A DNA stretch of 64,000 nucleotides. Origin: Podospora bellae-mahoneyi. Its lineage: Eukaryota > Ascomycota > Sordariomycetes > Sordariales > Podosporaceae. The notes beneath the pieces were generated by a model that was given only the letters and a program-made list of their open reading frames with translations, was not told the origin of the DNA and did no database searches. A program made the translations under genes and the position numbers. Of this stretch, positions 1-12,816 are shown in pieces (the stretch's first letter is position 1; each line of letters opens with the position of its first letter). The stretch covers positions 1,922,001 through 1,986,000 of the forward strand of contig NC_085883.1 in NCBI RefSeq assembly GCF_035222275.1, given 5' to 3'.

Positions 1-3000
1 GATGCAAACTCTCTCGAACTTCCTTTCTCGTACCCATCCTCATTCATGCCCGGTAATGCACACAATGCCATGAAAAAGAAAGCAAAATAAAATGTAACCT
101 CTACTGATTCCCGAATATCCTTAAAGAGCAAAACGTCTTCTCAACGCGGGCGCCCAGCAATGGGTCAAAATGTTTCATCTATGCCCTGTGGCATCCAGCC
201 GAGTCAATGGGGTAGTGACTGCGGTGTAAGAAAACGCAAAAAAGCGAGATCCTGCCAGGGCAAAAGTGTACGAAGGCAAGAACATTGAGAGCAGAAACTA
301 CTCGGACAAAACAGATAGACTTCCACTTACGTCTTGACCTGCATCTTGCATGCACACAAGTCGACGCCATCATGAAACATGGGTAATATTCAAAGGCTCA
401 GCGGCCAAGTACCTCCATGTACACAGGACAAGAGGCTGCTTCCCCATGTCACCAGGGTTCTAGCCAAGTCGGCATCTTGCAGCATCTCCTGAACTCAGCT
501 CCTGCCGATGTAGGACACATGCTTGAAGGAGCTGGCTGACCTCGATCGCACCACGGAAGCCAGTCCATCACCGACCGCCAAACGACGCTGCCCCTATCAT
601 CTTCTCACACAGCAGACGGCGAGGCCGGGCCTCACGTGTGACCCCCATTGCGACATGCGACCAGCCCAAGCCAAGCATACCCATCTAATACCGAGAAAGA
701 AGAGCCATCGAGGCTCGTCCACGACATGGCGGTGCTGCCCATGGGGGTCTGCCCACATTCAAAACGAACGTGGGAGGCTCGGGGCGTGGGGGCGATAAAG
801 AAAAAATGAAAGCGTGTGTAAAATCAGGATGAGGGGTCATTGACAGAAGTTCAGCGCCCGATACTCGCTTGAGCTGCAGGGCTGTCGACCAATAATCTTT
901 CTCTCACCGACATACCTACCAATCACCAACACTGGCAATCGGCTTAGTCCGACCGTCTCCCACCACCAGGTAAGCTCGGAGAGCTCCATGCTCTAATGCC
1001 TGGCACCAACACCACCTGCAGGGCAACACTCGACGAGTGACGCTGGCCATGTTCAGAACCCATCACCACTGGGGAAAGGCAAACCCCGCGCACCAAGAAC
1101 GCGCCCAGGCGTTGCGATAGCCGAGAACCGGGCAGCCGTGATCGTCCAAACAAGACTAATCAAGCACAGCATGAAGTGGTTCGATGGTTTCCACTACCGC
1201 AAAAATCCCCCGAGTCGTAAACGTGCAAGGGTCCTTTGGAGGGTTGGGGTACTGGTAATCCCTCGGCGGAGATGCATCTTCGTGATGAACTTGTCGCGAG
1301 GGTCGCGAGTGAAATTGGTCAGAGGACTTGGCCGCGCAAGAATTGCTCTTGGGCAAGGTGTGAGGTCCGATAAATTCCCGGAAACCCGCAACCCCAATGG
1401 AAGCTGCGGGGATATGCTTCTAGAACGTTGACCGAAGCCGGCTGTTTGGTTGCACAAACAGATCGACTCTGAGCTCTTCAGCAAGGGCCGAATGAGACAT
1501 GCTTGGGGGAAGGGGAGTATCAGCCCACCCCAGCTCGTCGTCTTCGAGAACCTCGAACTGAGCGCCACCACCTGCGAAGGTGTTCGTGAGGGTGGTGGTT
1601 GCAGCGCAGGCGTTCCGCCTGTCCGATAGGAATACCGCATGGAGAGAGAGAACACCCGAGGGCAACAGTAGTCAAGTCTCGGCGGTGCACACGATCGATA
1701 TCGATCAAATGTCGTTAGTTTGAAGAGTGTTGCCGAATGCCAGAAGTGACATATCAGGAACGAGGGCCAATGCGTCCTCGTGATTTTAACCGTGCGGCCG
1801 GGCGATGTACCGCAAGTGACTGACGAACCTGGCAAATGACGGCAGCCAGATGGCGGCGCTGAGTGATGGATGGTAGGACAAAGTCAAAACTACCTGCCGG
1901 GTCTTGGGCCCGTGGCGTTGGGTCGCAAAGGAAACCGAATATTTCCGCTGCCCGGATCTTGATATGGCCGCCATTTTGCTGCCGGGCCTTGTTGAGAAAA
2001 GAGAGCGCTGACAGTACGACACAGTCGGGGTCAGGTGCAGCAGCCGAAAGCCATATTGGCTCCTATTTCGGCTGCTTAGAGCTGGCGGTCTGACACCGCA
2101 ACTCCCGCCGAAGCCGTTGGTTGGTGGAAAGGTGAAGACAGAGAACAGGAACAGGACCTGATGGCTTCTGTTGTCTCGCAGCCATCCATCATCCATGCCA
2201 TGCCCTGCCCTGCCCTGCCGGTGTCTCTGAAGAGAAACGTGGGGGTGTCTGTGTAGAGACAGAAGAGGGGGGAAGGATGGATGAAAAGACTTGGTTGCCG
2301 ATCTTGGGGCTGTTTATCCTTTCCACGGACAGTAAATGGAGGCCGTCATGATGTGTCTGTAGTGTATATGTCGAGTGCGTGATGACCGGCTGCAGAAGGC
2401 CATCTTTGGATGGGCTAATGAAGCAAGGCAGTGAGTCGCCAGCAGATGGCGAAGCCGGTTGGGGCAAAGAGAGAGAAGTGAGTGGTCGAGGTGGTGGTAA
2501 TGATGGATGGCTGTGACTGCAAATGCAATAGGATGAAATAGGATGGATGGATGTGATGGCATCAAATTTGAGAAGTGTTTTCTGCTGGAGGAATGAATGG
2601 ATGGTTGGGACTGTGTGAATTGGCAGTAATTGGTGTGGGTGGCCTAAAAAAAAAAATTCTGCTGCAGCTGCCCTGTGCGCTACTGGACGTCAACGACCGC
2701 TAGGGCCGATTCGAGGACCGGGGGTTTTTCCAGCAGTGGGGTCTCCACTCTCTTCAACAGTGGGCCGCATGCCCTGGCCCGCATCGCCGACCAAAACAAC
2801 CTGGCAGCAGAAGGTTCACACTTGCTGGTTAGTAGGTGGTTAGGTAACGACACCACAAGAAGCCACTTTTGTGCTCTCTCCTGTCCGAAGTCCCATGCAC
2901 TTGGCGGTCTCATATTCCAGCGACGATCCCGATAGCCGTGGGCTATTGCGGCCGAGAGCTGGCGGACAACATTCAAATCGTCATGACACGTTGTATGTGG

Positions 3001-6000
3001 TCAGAGACTCGTTTCTTACCTGCCTCTGAGACAAGGGCGATCATCGCGGCTCGGCGGATAGAGGCTGGCAATTACCTATGGATATCAAGTCTGCATTCTG
3101 CCTCTAATACTCCGTAATCGTCCATCATTCAGCGTGCCGGCGGAAACGGAGAGCTCAAGCGCCCTCGCTAGCCGGGTCTGCTGCTTGCCAAGATGGTCTG
3201 AGAAGGCTCGCCAGGGCAGACGTTCCGCGGGGCATCATCTCGCACGAATGGTGCCCCCCCCCGGCTCTCGTGAGGCTGTACGCACCGCAGACTGGAAAAA
3301 TAGGCTTATGTCGGCTGGCTGGCGCGGGATGTCGAAGGCCCAAATTGGGTGCGGCCGTGGGACAGCGAACATCGCAGCAGACATGGCCCAACACAAGCGA
3401 TTTCGGTAGTCTCAGCAGCTTTCTCGAGCCGTACACTCTCTCAGAGCATGGCAGAAGAGAAATGTCCGTAAAGCGGCCGGTCGGCCTGTCGTGGCCTCTT
3501 GCGCATTCGCCGTACAGATATTGCAGATTATCCGTCGTTGTTGAGTTTCGGCTGTCGGCGGTGTAAGTGGAAGCACCGGCTATGCCATGTATAAGTAAAG
3601 CAGCACGTGTATGTCGTCCCCAACAAGAAGCTGCCTAGGAACTGCATGCAGAGGGCATGGACGATACGGAAGTGACAGCTCAGAGAGCGTCTTCTAGGTA
3701 GTAAGCCACAGAGTCTTTGTCATTTGAAGTCAAGTGAAAGTGAAGTGAGATGAGGTGTGAGTGGATGCCCGTTTCTTGCTCGGTGTGGTGGAGTGTGTAC
3801 TGCGGTAGTCTGGTTATTGCTGTGCTAGCCCTGCAACATCGGTCGAACCCTCGCAAGGGTTTTCGGAGAGAAGCGCGTCATGGTCAACGCCGCATCGGAC
3901 GCTAGTGATGGAAGAAGCGAACCCCTCCACGGCCGTCCTGGGGGGCGGCTCGGGTGGGAACAGGGCAGTGGTTGGGGATAGAGATATCAGCGAGGGGAGA
4001 TGGAGAGTGTGAGCGAGAGCAAGAGACCGAGAGTGTAGCAGCCGAAAGGAGTCCAGTTGGTTTCTCATAAGGTAGTAGGTAATTACATATTCCATTTTTT
4101 GCGGCAGGCTAGGTCGAAATTGACCGGGGACTGCCTTTTTTGTTTTCCCTTTGATTGGGGCTTTTACCCATATCCTCGAGAAGCGCCGGCGTGGGGAATG
4201 CGACACCCCACTCTGCTGCTGGAGCTGACGTCGCAGAGCTTCCCGTGGATGCCACTGCGATGCCACTTGCGCCCGTGAGCCCGTCCAAAGATGCGCGCCG
4301 AGCTTTTTATGTTGGAGGGCTTTGGAGAGAAGAAGCCGTGATCGCGGGAGGAACTCGGTCGTTCACAGCCGATCCGCCCCCCAGGCCGCGGATCTAACAG
4401 CCAAATGGAGATGGAGATGCTCACCCCTTGTTGTCGCAGAAGTAGGCAGAGACGGCAGTCTGGCCGTGAACCCTCCGGCAACTGCACCTTCGGGCGCTGC
4501 TCGGCGCAAAAGAGGTCGTGTGCAATTCCCAGAAAACCAGAGTACCGCCGGGGGAGGCCGATGGGGCCGATATCAGGAACTTGCAGACTCTCTCCATGAC
4601 TCTGCGAGAATCGAAGAGGGAGGTCACTGGGGTTCTGTACGTACATACCGGTGGTGGATGGGCAAAGGAAAAGAGGCTGGGGGACACTCGTTGGGGTCCA
4701 ACCAACCAAGACCCCAAGACTCTTGTGCTCTGCTCCGACCTGTGACGTGCGATGGAGGATGAACCGTGGAGTGGATGCAAAGTACCTGATCGAGAAATCG
4801 AGTACGGCCCCTCTCCAGGCTGAACGAGCTTCCCAGAGTAGAACAGCGCCAAACCAGGGCACCTCAGGCACATCAAGGTGGAAGGTTACAAGAACTTCCT
4901 TACTTGATGAATAACACTTCTTGCTGGCCCAGTGAGGAAGGTCGTCTCGTCTTAGAATAGATCAGATCGAGGGCAAGGGAGAAGGAAATTCGAGGATCAA
5001 GTCGACTACCCTAACTGATAGACTGAGGTTAGCATAACCGGGCAAGCTGCTGGCCAGTGGAATCAAGGACGATTACCTGATGCTAAATTCCATTATTGAA
5101 TAGGACACCCAGAGGACAATCCTATCACGCCGCCCACGCCCACGCCCCCAGGCTCTGCCCCCCCTCTCCGCAACCACCCGCACCTTGCAACCCTCACGTT
5201 GCTGGGGCCCCTGCTCCCCAACTTTGCTGATGCTTCTTCGACAGGCATGTGCAGCAGACCCAGCTAATTCCCATTCAGGCCATCCCGCGACCCGTCTTTC
5301 GCCTACCAAGAGACGCATATGAGACTTTGCACTTGTCCCTCCAAGTACCTCTCTGCATGTACGAAAAGGTACTTTGTAGCAGCCACTGCGGCCTGTCAAT
5401 CGTCACCTCTGGGCACGCTGGGTTCAGGGCAGGAAACAAGTCTGGCGTTCATCCCCCCTCCATCCATCCACACATCCGGCGAGGGGGGAAAATGGAATGG
5501 TGAGTCCCACATGGGCCAGGGAAGTGTGGACTGTGTCTACTAGTTGACGGGCTTTACCTTGGGCCTTGGGTATTCCAACAACCCACGCCAGCCGCGGCCG
5601 AACAACCAAAGCACATTAAAGGAGCCCACCCCCTTCGAGGTGCTGCTCCGGATCTTGCTCTCAGACGACTTTGGTTTCGTATTGCCTCTGCACCGCTTCA
5701 CAAGCTGTCCAGTCCGACTTCCTGTTTCTGCCCTCGGTAGACAAGAGGCCTATCCATCGTCCATTGTTGCGCCCCGTCAGCCGCCGACGCCCGCTGCGTT
5801 TCCGTCCATCACCTTACTCAGACCGCCGGCATTACGTTTGCCCTGGACCTTGGGACCTGGATATACCAGATACCGAGCTGTTGTTCTTTTTTTTCTCTGT
5901 GCTGCTGTTGCTGCACGTCATGCTGGAGCCCGCAGCTAGCCAGCCCATAGCAAAGCTAAGCTAGCTGAGACCCGTCACTTTACCTCACCTTGGGACGCCC

Positions 6001-6186
6001 TGACGCCGACCGTGTCCGAAGCTGAAGCTGTCAGAGGAAAAAAGGAGTTTGTTGGATTCGCAGATTCGGTTGTTGAATTCTGGGTTACCGTTACGGAGTG
6101 AGGTTCCAAGTCCAAAAGGTACCCAACCTTGTCCTGTCTCGTTCCGACAAAGTCATCCCGTCCCGGTCTCTGCCCTGAAAGGAACC

Positions 6187-6245
6187 CCACCCCTTGCCCT
6201 CTGCCCTCTGCCCTCTGCCCTCTGCCCTCTACCCTGTGCCCTCTG
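6187..6245. repeat. CCCTCTG heptamer tandem array
   Basis: About seven imperfect copies of a 7-base unit (CCCTCTG) run head to tail, about 600 bases upstream of the copper-fist ATG. One strand is pure pyrimidine apart from the G. It is a minisatellite in the promoter or leader. Confidence 0.8.
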
Positions 6246-6544
6246 CAGCCCAATTTTGAGCCACCACCGAGGCTTTGCAAGCTAGGTACACCTGGATATT
6301 CACACACACTTACACGGCCTCAGCTTCCAGTGGCGCCTCCAGCTGTTCTCTCAACAAACCGGCTCCACCCAGCCCACATAAATTTATTTCATTCCCTGGT
6401 CTCTGGGATCCTCTCAACCCTCCCTCGACCCCTCGACCGAGTCGCCTTGCCCAAAATCGACTCGGAGTCTTCGGCATCTTCCTCAGATGTTTACATATGA
6501 ACCCAGCATGCCCCGAGCGATGAGTCTCTAACTCGAGTACACAG

Positions 6545-6590
6545 CAACAACCACCATCCACCAACCACCAACCACCAACCACCAACAGTC
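6545..6590. repeat. CCACCAA tandem array in the leader
   Basis: Several copies of a CCACCAA-type unit lie about 250 bases upstream of the ATG at 6830, probably in the 5' leader. They are low-complexity and free of G. Confidence 0.7.
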
Positions 6591-6829
6591 GACCTCGCTG
6601 CTCGCTTGCTGCAGCCCGCCTTCCCAAGCGCACCGCAGCAACAGCTTCCGTGCAGCTCCTGGATTGGCCATATCGCTCCGGATCACGGACCGTCAGCTCC
6701 TCCTCCCCCAACTGACCTGCTTCATACCTGTCTCCTAGCACAGCACCGAACTTCCGGCTGCACCTGGACTGGACTGGACTTCGAACTCCCAAGGATCACA
6801 TCAAACATCAGATAGATCAGATCACCACC

Positions 6830-8505
6830 ATGATCATCGACGGCGAGAAGTGGGCTTGCGAAGCCTGCGTGCGGGGCCATCGGGTCAGCAACTGCCAGCA
6901 TCACGGTGAGTCAATTTTGCCTTGTTTCTTTTTCCTGTTCTTCTTTCGACGTCGGTGCAGATGCTATCTGCTGCTGCTCTGCATGCACATGCACAACTAC
7001 GTATTGTACTGCTTGGCTGAGCCCGGTTGCTGCCGAGGGTCACCGGAACATCTCGCAGCAACGGAAGCTTGGATGGTAGCCCCTGAGCGGTGGTTGGGGG
7101 GCGGTTGCCCCTCACCTACTCCAACTTTCCAAACACCCGTCCCTCATCTCATCTCCAACAGCCCAGTTGCTAACGGCTAGGTGTGCGACAACAGAGCGCC
7201 CACTCCAGCACATCAACAAGAAGGGCCGGCCGGTGTCGCAATGCCAGCACTGCCGGGCCATGCGCAAGTCCCGCTCATCCCATGTCAAGTGCGACTGCGG
7301 CGAGAAGACACACAAGTGTATTCACTTGAGACCGGTGGTGGAGGGTCACAAGGGTGAGCATTGTCACGTCTGACTGATCCAGGCCTTTGCTCCCTCTGAC
7401 TCGTATCATCTTTCCTACAGAGAGCTGCTGCTGTAACCATGGCGGCCGCTGCACCTGCTGCCACAAGAAGGAGCCTGGACTCGAGACCGTCCCCGAGTCG
7501 GATTCGGACAGCGCTGCTGCCGCGCAGAACAAGATCTCCAAGCTGAGCTCGCGAGTTCGTCGCCGCGCCAACACCACCAGCTCGGACGGCATGCTTGCCT
7601 TTGAAGTCAACGGCCACCCCAAACCGACGTACAAGCACAACAAGGTCTCGCAGAAATGCGGCCCCTACCAGCTCAGCAGGGTCAACTCGATGCACAGCAC
7701 GGGAAGCTTGGGCGACCATTCGTTGGACGGCTTCCTTGGAGATGTCGAAGGCTGTGGCACCGCGTCCGCGACCGGAAGCATCAGCGGCGACAGCATGCCG
7801 CCATCGCAGCACAGCCGGTCGGAAGCTGCCTCCCCCCTGATGACAGGCTCGCAGTCTTTTGCCCAGCTTCCGCCGCTTGACCTCTCGCAGATCAGCAAGT
7901 ATCAGCCATACGTCGCCAACCACGCCGAGTTCTTTGGCAACATGTCGGACCACGAGCAGCCTATTTTCAGCGCCGGCTTGAGTGCGGCCTCGGTCGACTG
8001 GAACAACTATGAGGGCTTGGAGTTTGCCCGCGAAAACAACCACGATTTCGCCCCCTCTAGCTACAGCCAACCACAAAGCTACGGTGGATTTGACTTCGGT
8101 GGGTCGGAGCAGCTCACCATGACGACGACCACGTCCAACTCGGGCGAGGTTTCCGAGGTCGAGGACTTCTTCACCAACCCGTTGGATGACTTTGAGACTT
8201 TCCGAAGCCCTTTCCCCACGGGTGGATTTCTCGGGCACACCCACAGCATGATGGGCAGTGCGGATCTCGGCAGTGTCGAGTTTGACGAACTAGGCTTCAT
8301 GAAGAAGACTAGCGCCAAGTTTATGAACGCCACCTCGTCCATGGCCGGAGATGACCCGACCCTTCTGGCCGGCGCCGCTTCGGGCTTCGGTGGCTTCGCG
8401 CTCGAGGACGACGCCTTTTGGATGAACGACTACCACGGACTTCCCAACATGACGGACTCCCCCACCGAGAACAACCTCGGGCCTTTCTGGGCGGAGGCCC
8501 AATGA
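6830..8505 (+). CDS. Copper-fist transcription factor (ACE1/CUF1/AceA/GRISEA family)
   Basis: Three exons (6830-6905, 7195-7353, 7421-8505) give 439 residues. The N-terminus is a classic copper fist: MIIDGEKWACEAC, then RGHR, then GRPVSQCQHC and a CDCG segment, i.e. the zinc site and minor-groove-binding module spread over exons 1 and 2. Exon 3 opens directly with a dense cysteine cluster (CCC, NHGGRCTCC, HKKEP), the kind of CxC motif that binds Cu(I) clusters in this family. The rest is Ser/Asp/Gly-rich and acidic, fitting an activation domain. The family senses copper in the nucleus and controls uptake or detoxification genes; which branch (uptake activator such as MAC1/GRISEA, or detoxification such as ACE1/AceA) cannot be settled here. 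The first intron is 289 nt, long for this window, and splits the DNA-binding domain. Confidence 0.92.
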
Positions 8506-11271
8506 CAAACGAGTGACGCATACGCATACGCACACGAATAAGCACACGCACTCGGACTTTCAGTACACGACGACGACTTTTCGGTTAGATGACGACGAAA
8601 CGTTGCGACGGATTTCTTGCCTTGCTCGGATACCCCAAACGCTTATAGATTTGGCAGGGAGCGATGGTTTCAACGCGGCGGCGAATTTTGTGTTTCGAGA
8701 ATTTCCTTTTGCATGTCGGGCTCTTTTATATCGGTTTTCACACATACTCTATACTCTCGTTGAATGGGGGCGGCTCTGGAAGTCTTGTTCTTTCACGGCA
8801 GGCGCTGGTGGGATTTTTTTGTTTTCTTGTTTGGGCATGAAAGAAACACAAAAGATGACATGAATGCATTTCTCTGGCAGGATCATGATCTACAAGGTGC
8901 AAATACTTTTTTTTCTTTCTCTTCTACCCGCTCTTTGGCTTTTGGTTTTTATTCGGGCTGTTTTTCTCCCTGGTGGTGGTTGGTGGTTTTTTGACAGCAC
9001 AAGTTGCATTTTCAAACTGGTTTTTTGGTTGGGTGTTTTTGACATGGCATTTAAAAGAGACGATAAAAAAGTTCTTGGTGGCAGGCACAATTTGCTTTTT
9101 ACGTTTTACATTGAAGACTTGGAGGGCGGTCAATTTTGTGCTTTTTTTTTTTCAACGTTGGAAATACCTGTCTGTGAGGACTTCATTACGCGCATCATCA
9201 CGTTGTTTTTACTTCACTTCTCGAGTATATATTTGAAACAAGACCTTTTTGGCTATTCGACTCTGTTCATATTTTGCCTTGTCTTTTCTTGTGCATATTA
9301 GTTTGGATACCCATCAATGCCCGTCCTATTTTGTCACAAACGAGCAAGCGAATCCGCCGGCGTCTTTTGCGTTTCTCACAAATAGTTTCCAGGGTTCCCA
9401 AGTGCCAGCCTCCTCCGATACTCTATCAAGCCAAGCCCGGCAGGTCTGATAGTCTGGAACATGGCATGACATTTAGGTCATGGTTTGCCCAACTAACCTG
9501 GGCAGAGATAGCCAACATGCCCTGTCCTGGAAGAGAATACGGGAGAAGGAAAGAGTTGCTTTGACGTGGTCAACGGCCTCGCGTCAACTGTGTAATGCCA
9601 AGTGGTAGGTACGTTTTACGACACACAGCTCTTTTGCCCGGAGTTCACAGGCAAGTAAGTATCTGGCCGTCTTGGTCGTATTACATGACACATCTGTCCA
9701 AAGATCCAGCATTCCTATACCTACCTCCCCATTGCCGCGCTTTCCCCCGTCGCCGTTATTGTTTCACTGGCCCGTCTTCGATCTTGTTGTTGCTCCAGGG
9801 GCTGAAGAATGGAGAAAACCCTTAAACCCTCGGTCGACATTCCCTGTCCATCGCGATCAGATAAGAGACCTGAAGGCGGTTCTGCGGAACCCCAAAGCCC
9901 GAAGGACGAAAGCGAGGAAGGGAAACCCTTTCCTCGGCCCGAACATCCTTCTACCCTTTCCCTTGACAAAATCCATCCCCCCCCACCTCACCCTCCCCCC
10001 TGCCTCCCACTTTCCGGACGGTGGAAAAAAAAAAAAGAAAAAAAGAAACCGATCCACAACAACCGATACGATAGCTCAGGTACACTTGCATCTTGCATTT
10101 GCATAAGTGCCATTTTTTTCCCTCTTGTTCGGCGCGCGACGATGCACGCATGAAAGATTCAAGAACAACCGATGGCTGATATTGGCACCGTGACATACAT
10201 ACAGCAAGAGAAGATACATACATGATGAGCCGCCGTTGCCGAACACAACATCGCCAAAATCTAAAAAAGAAAAATTAAAAAAAAGCAGAAATGTAAACCT
10301 CTTGGACAAAAAATCCCCACTTACCTCAACTCGCCTGTCTGGCTATCAAACAACACAACCCAAGCCAATCCCTCCCACAAAGCGGAGTCAACATGGTCAA
10401 CACCACCCCCTTCGAATCGACAAATGTCGTTGCCATCTTGAACATTTTCGTAGCGCATCCGCCTCCCCTTCCACGTGCCCGCTCTCGTCATCGATTGGGG
10501 GGAGGGGAAGAGAAGCCAAGGTTTCGATGGTGTGCCGAATCCACTCTTTCCGTAGCCGCCCCCGCCCCCTCCGTTGCAGTCAAAGCCGGCGGCGGCGGCG
10601 GGCGGCGCATTGCATTGCCCGAGCCCTCTCCGAAAGGGCATCCTCACAAACAAACAAAATAAAGCCATTCCATTTGCCTACAAGTGTAGCCTCTGGATGA
10701 TCGCCGACCTGTTTAATATCCCGTTCGCTAGTCGCGCCTTGGTTAGATACCAGGAAGGAAACATCGTGTCATGGTCCGATACAACAAACAGTCCCGGTCG
10801 GAGAGAGAAGGTGGCAGGCGACTGTTCCCCCGAGTTGCCCGGATCCGACGAGCAGCTCCGCCCTGGCCGGGCCTCCGGCCAGGGCCAAAAAAGAAAAGGA
10901 ACCAAGACAGAGAAAAAGGGGCAGGACCCTGAATTCATGACTTCGCCACTTTTGATAAACTACCGGATTGTGATCTGAGGTTTTGTTCAGCCTTGGCGCC
11001 GAGATCCACAATATTCCAGTGGGAGGAGGAAGAACTCCGGGTCAAGACCGAGACCACAGAACCAACCGGGTGAATGTAGTTCCAACCCTAACCCCTATAT
11101 CTACTTTCTTTTTCACAGAGAAAAGGGATAATTAGGGGGGGCGTAGGGGGGGTTGATGGATAGTGTCATGATAAGTTATACTCCGCGGCAGATCTGGGGA
11201 TCAGCATGACTGCTGGTGCTTATATAAAGGGAGGGGGTGAGATAGTCCCTAACCCCTAGCCACAGTCAGCC

Positions 11272-11302
<31 letters not shown>

Positions 11303-11751
11303 AGCCACCCCCTAGGTAGGTTGCCCCTGAGTCGGAGTTGGGCTGGCTTTATAAAGCAGATAAGAAACAAGCGGTTGAGAGTAGAAGACAGTTTAAAGAC
11401 ATTTACCCCTGACATGTGAACTGAAGCTGAGACCGTCCAGTGATCACCCAAGGCACCTACATTGTGTTCATTCTCTTTGCATCATCATCACAATATCTCC
11501 GGGTCGAAGTGACGAGGTTATCCTGCCCTGGATCAATAGTAAAGATATCGGCGACGAACACACACGTGCGGCGAAAGATGGTTGATTTGTCAAGAGAACA
11601 GAGCTATCATCTAAGTACCTAGATAACCTCTCCAGCTTTCTGCCTCCTAAACACCCTAACTATCATCAACAACAACAAAGAGCTGCGTAACTGCGAAGCT
11701 TAACAACCCACTGATGATCACTCATCTTCCAAAAGGCTACATCTCCCCCGC
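8506..11751. other. Non-coding stretch downstream of the copper-fist gene
   Basis: No gene recognised. About 8890-9300 is strongly T-rich and probably includes the 3' UTR. A-rich runs lie near 10022-10045 and 10262-10290, a CAA microsatellite near 11271-11301, and CCCTAA-like doublets near 11089 and 11250. Open frames are short and without motifs. Confidence 0.5.
11271..11301. repeat. CAA trinucleotide microsatellite
   Basis: About ten uninterrupted CAA units in non-coding DNA. It is a simple repeat with no gene around it. Confidence 0.85.
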
Positions 11752-11996
11752 TTAAGCCTTCTTATTCCTCCTCCTAGCCCTCTCCTTACTCTCCTCATAC
11801 GGATCAGGGTTCAGCTCCGGGTTCGGATCCAAAGGCTTTATCTTGCAGTCATCGCAGATATCTTGAACATGCACATCCTGATGGCCTCCGTTTGACCAGA
11901 GCAGCCTCTGCCAAAGTTTGCGCAGTTGTCCAACTGGCGGAAGACGCGGTAGCCGCAGGGTAAATAGCGAGTTGTATTGGATGCACAGTGTAGCTC
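11752..11996 (-). pseudogene. Decayed copy of the small Cys/His-rich protein family
   Basis: The minus strand encodes a relative of the genes at 12817-13095 and 57377-57853. Visible in order are a leading Cys, PCGYR, DNC, FGRGC and GQ, then in another frame GGHQDVHVQDIC, DDCK and PLDPNP, ending in a basic tail at a TAA at 11752. Three signs of decay are seen. The conserved start MC is replaced by HC with no in-frame ATG nearby. The His of the CGH motif is Tyr. The frame breaks between GQ and NGGH, where the intact neighbour has four A residues and this copy has three. It has no intron at the site where the neighbour has one. A sequencing slip could explain the frame break but not the missing start. 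Confidence 0.7.
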
Positions 11997-12044
11997 CTGG
12001 GTAGTTATTGTATTCACTTGAAATGTTTTGTTGCTTTTTTGCAG

Positions 12045-12077
12045 TTGCGCGCGCGCGCGTGTGTGTGTGTGTGTGTC
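12045..12077. repeat. Compound GC/GT dinucleotide repeat
   Basis: Alternating GC units pass into GT units. It lies just upstream (minus sense) of the decayed small gene and separates it from any obvious promoter. The alternating purine-pyrimidine run could adopt Z-form. Confidence 0.8.
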
Positions 12078-12242
12078 TGCGGCGGTAGTGATATCAAGAC
12101 ATCTCACCTCTTGGAGAGGAAATGATAACCATTATATATTTATTCTTCATGTCCACCACCAGCTGGTGTCGTGATAATAAAGTCTTTTAACGTAAATATC
12201 TTTCACCAACTGTGTCAAGTCTTGCTAACCACCTCCGTATGA

Positions 12243-12410
12243 TCATATTTCGGACTCGGCATCACCATCATTCTGGCTAAGTTGGTTTAGTTGAAGAAAC
12301 AGGGGGATGGTTTGTATGATCTCGTCCAACAACAAACGACCCTCACTGAAAGCAACTCGAGGCCAGTAGTGTTGGTGGTTGGGAACCTCGAATGCAAGCC
12401 ACAAGTCACC
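12243..12410 (-). CDS. Unassigned terminal exon, possible small gene
   Basis: On the minus strand a CACAG acceptor is followed by an open frame of 55 codons to a TGA. It begins GDLWLAFEVPN and ends with an acidic DAESEI tail. Its amphipathic, protein-like composition looks coding, but no family is recognised. A second frame at about 12440-12618 minus (MSLESGENYNEK..., non-ATG or upstream-spliced start) may supply 5' exons, with possible donors near 12560. The full exon structure could not be resolved. It sits between the two small Cys/His genes, so it may belong to the same locus or be a relic. Confidence 0.3.
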   Translation of the reverse strand, partial: GDLWLAFEVPNHQHYWPRVAFSEGRLLLDEIIQTIPLFLQLNQLSQNDGDAESEI

Positions 12411-12816
12411 CTGTGAGCAAACAAGTCAGCAGAACGCACCAAAAAAAAGAGAAAAAAAAGGGGGAGTGTAACGCCGAGGAATGCCAGGTATGGTCTCTCT
12501 TGGGAAGAGCTAGCAGATGATGGACACAGCCAAAGTCACGGCGGATAAGTCGACAAGGCGGACAGTACCTAGTTGGCAAGGGCTTCTCATTATAATTCTC
12601 GCCTGACTCCAAAGACAAATTGAACCACCCCTTATATCATCAGCATCATCATAACACCATGTGCTCACTTATTTACCTAACCCATCATGTTAGCAAGCCT
12701 TCGGTCTTGTGAAGAGTGAAAATCACCTACGATATCTATGCATCCCACTATGTACCCTCATATACCCCAACGTCAGGCAACAATGACTCGCTACAAACAT
12801 GCCAACAGCGGCATGT

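Larger units (their letters stand above)
1..6829. other. Gene-poor region upstream of the copper-fist gene
   Basis: No recognisable gene is visible. The longest open frames (up to 235 codons, about 4164-4871 minus) overlap other frames, have no family motif and look like chance frames. The last 700 bases before the copper-fist start are pyrimidine-rich and hold two short tandem arrays (about 6187-6245 and 6545-6590), so this end is probably promoter and 5' leader. A non-coding RNA or a fast-evolving short gene could be missed by reading alone. Confidence 0.5.

Noticed and set aside
4164-4876. Two overlapping minus-strand frames of 235 and 151 codons and a plus-strand frame of 146 codons
   Set aside because: They overlap in several frames, have no domain likeness and biased low-information composition; taken as chance frames.
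11085-11262. CCCTAA-like doublets suggesting an interstitial telomere
   Set aside because: Only one or two units each, scattered (also near 16651 and 27841); no array.
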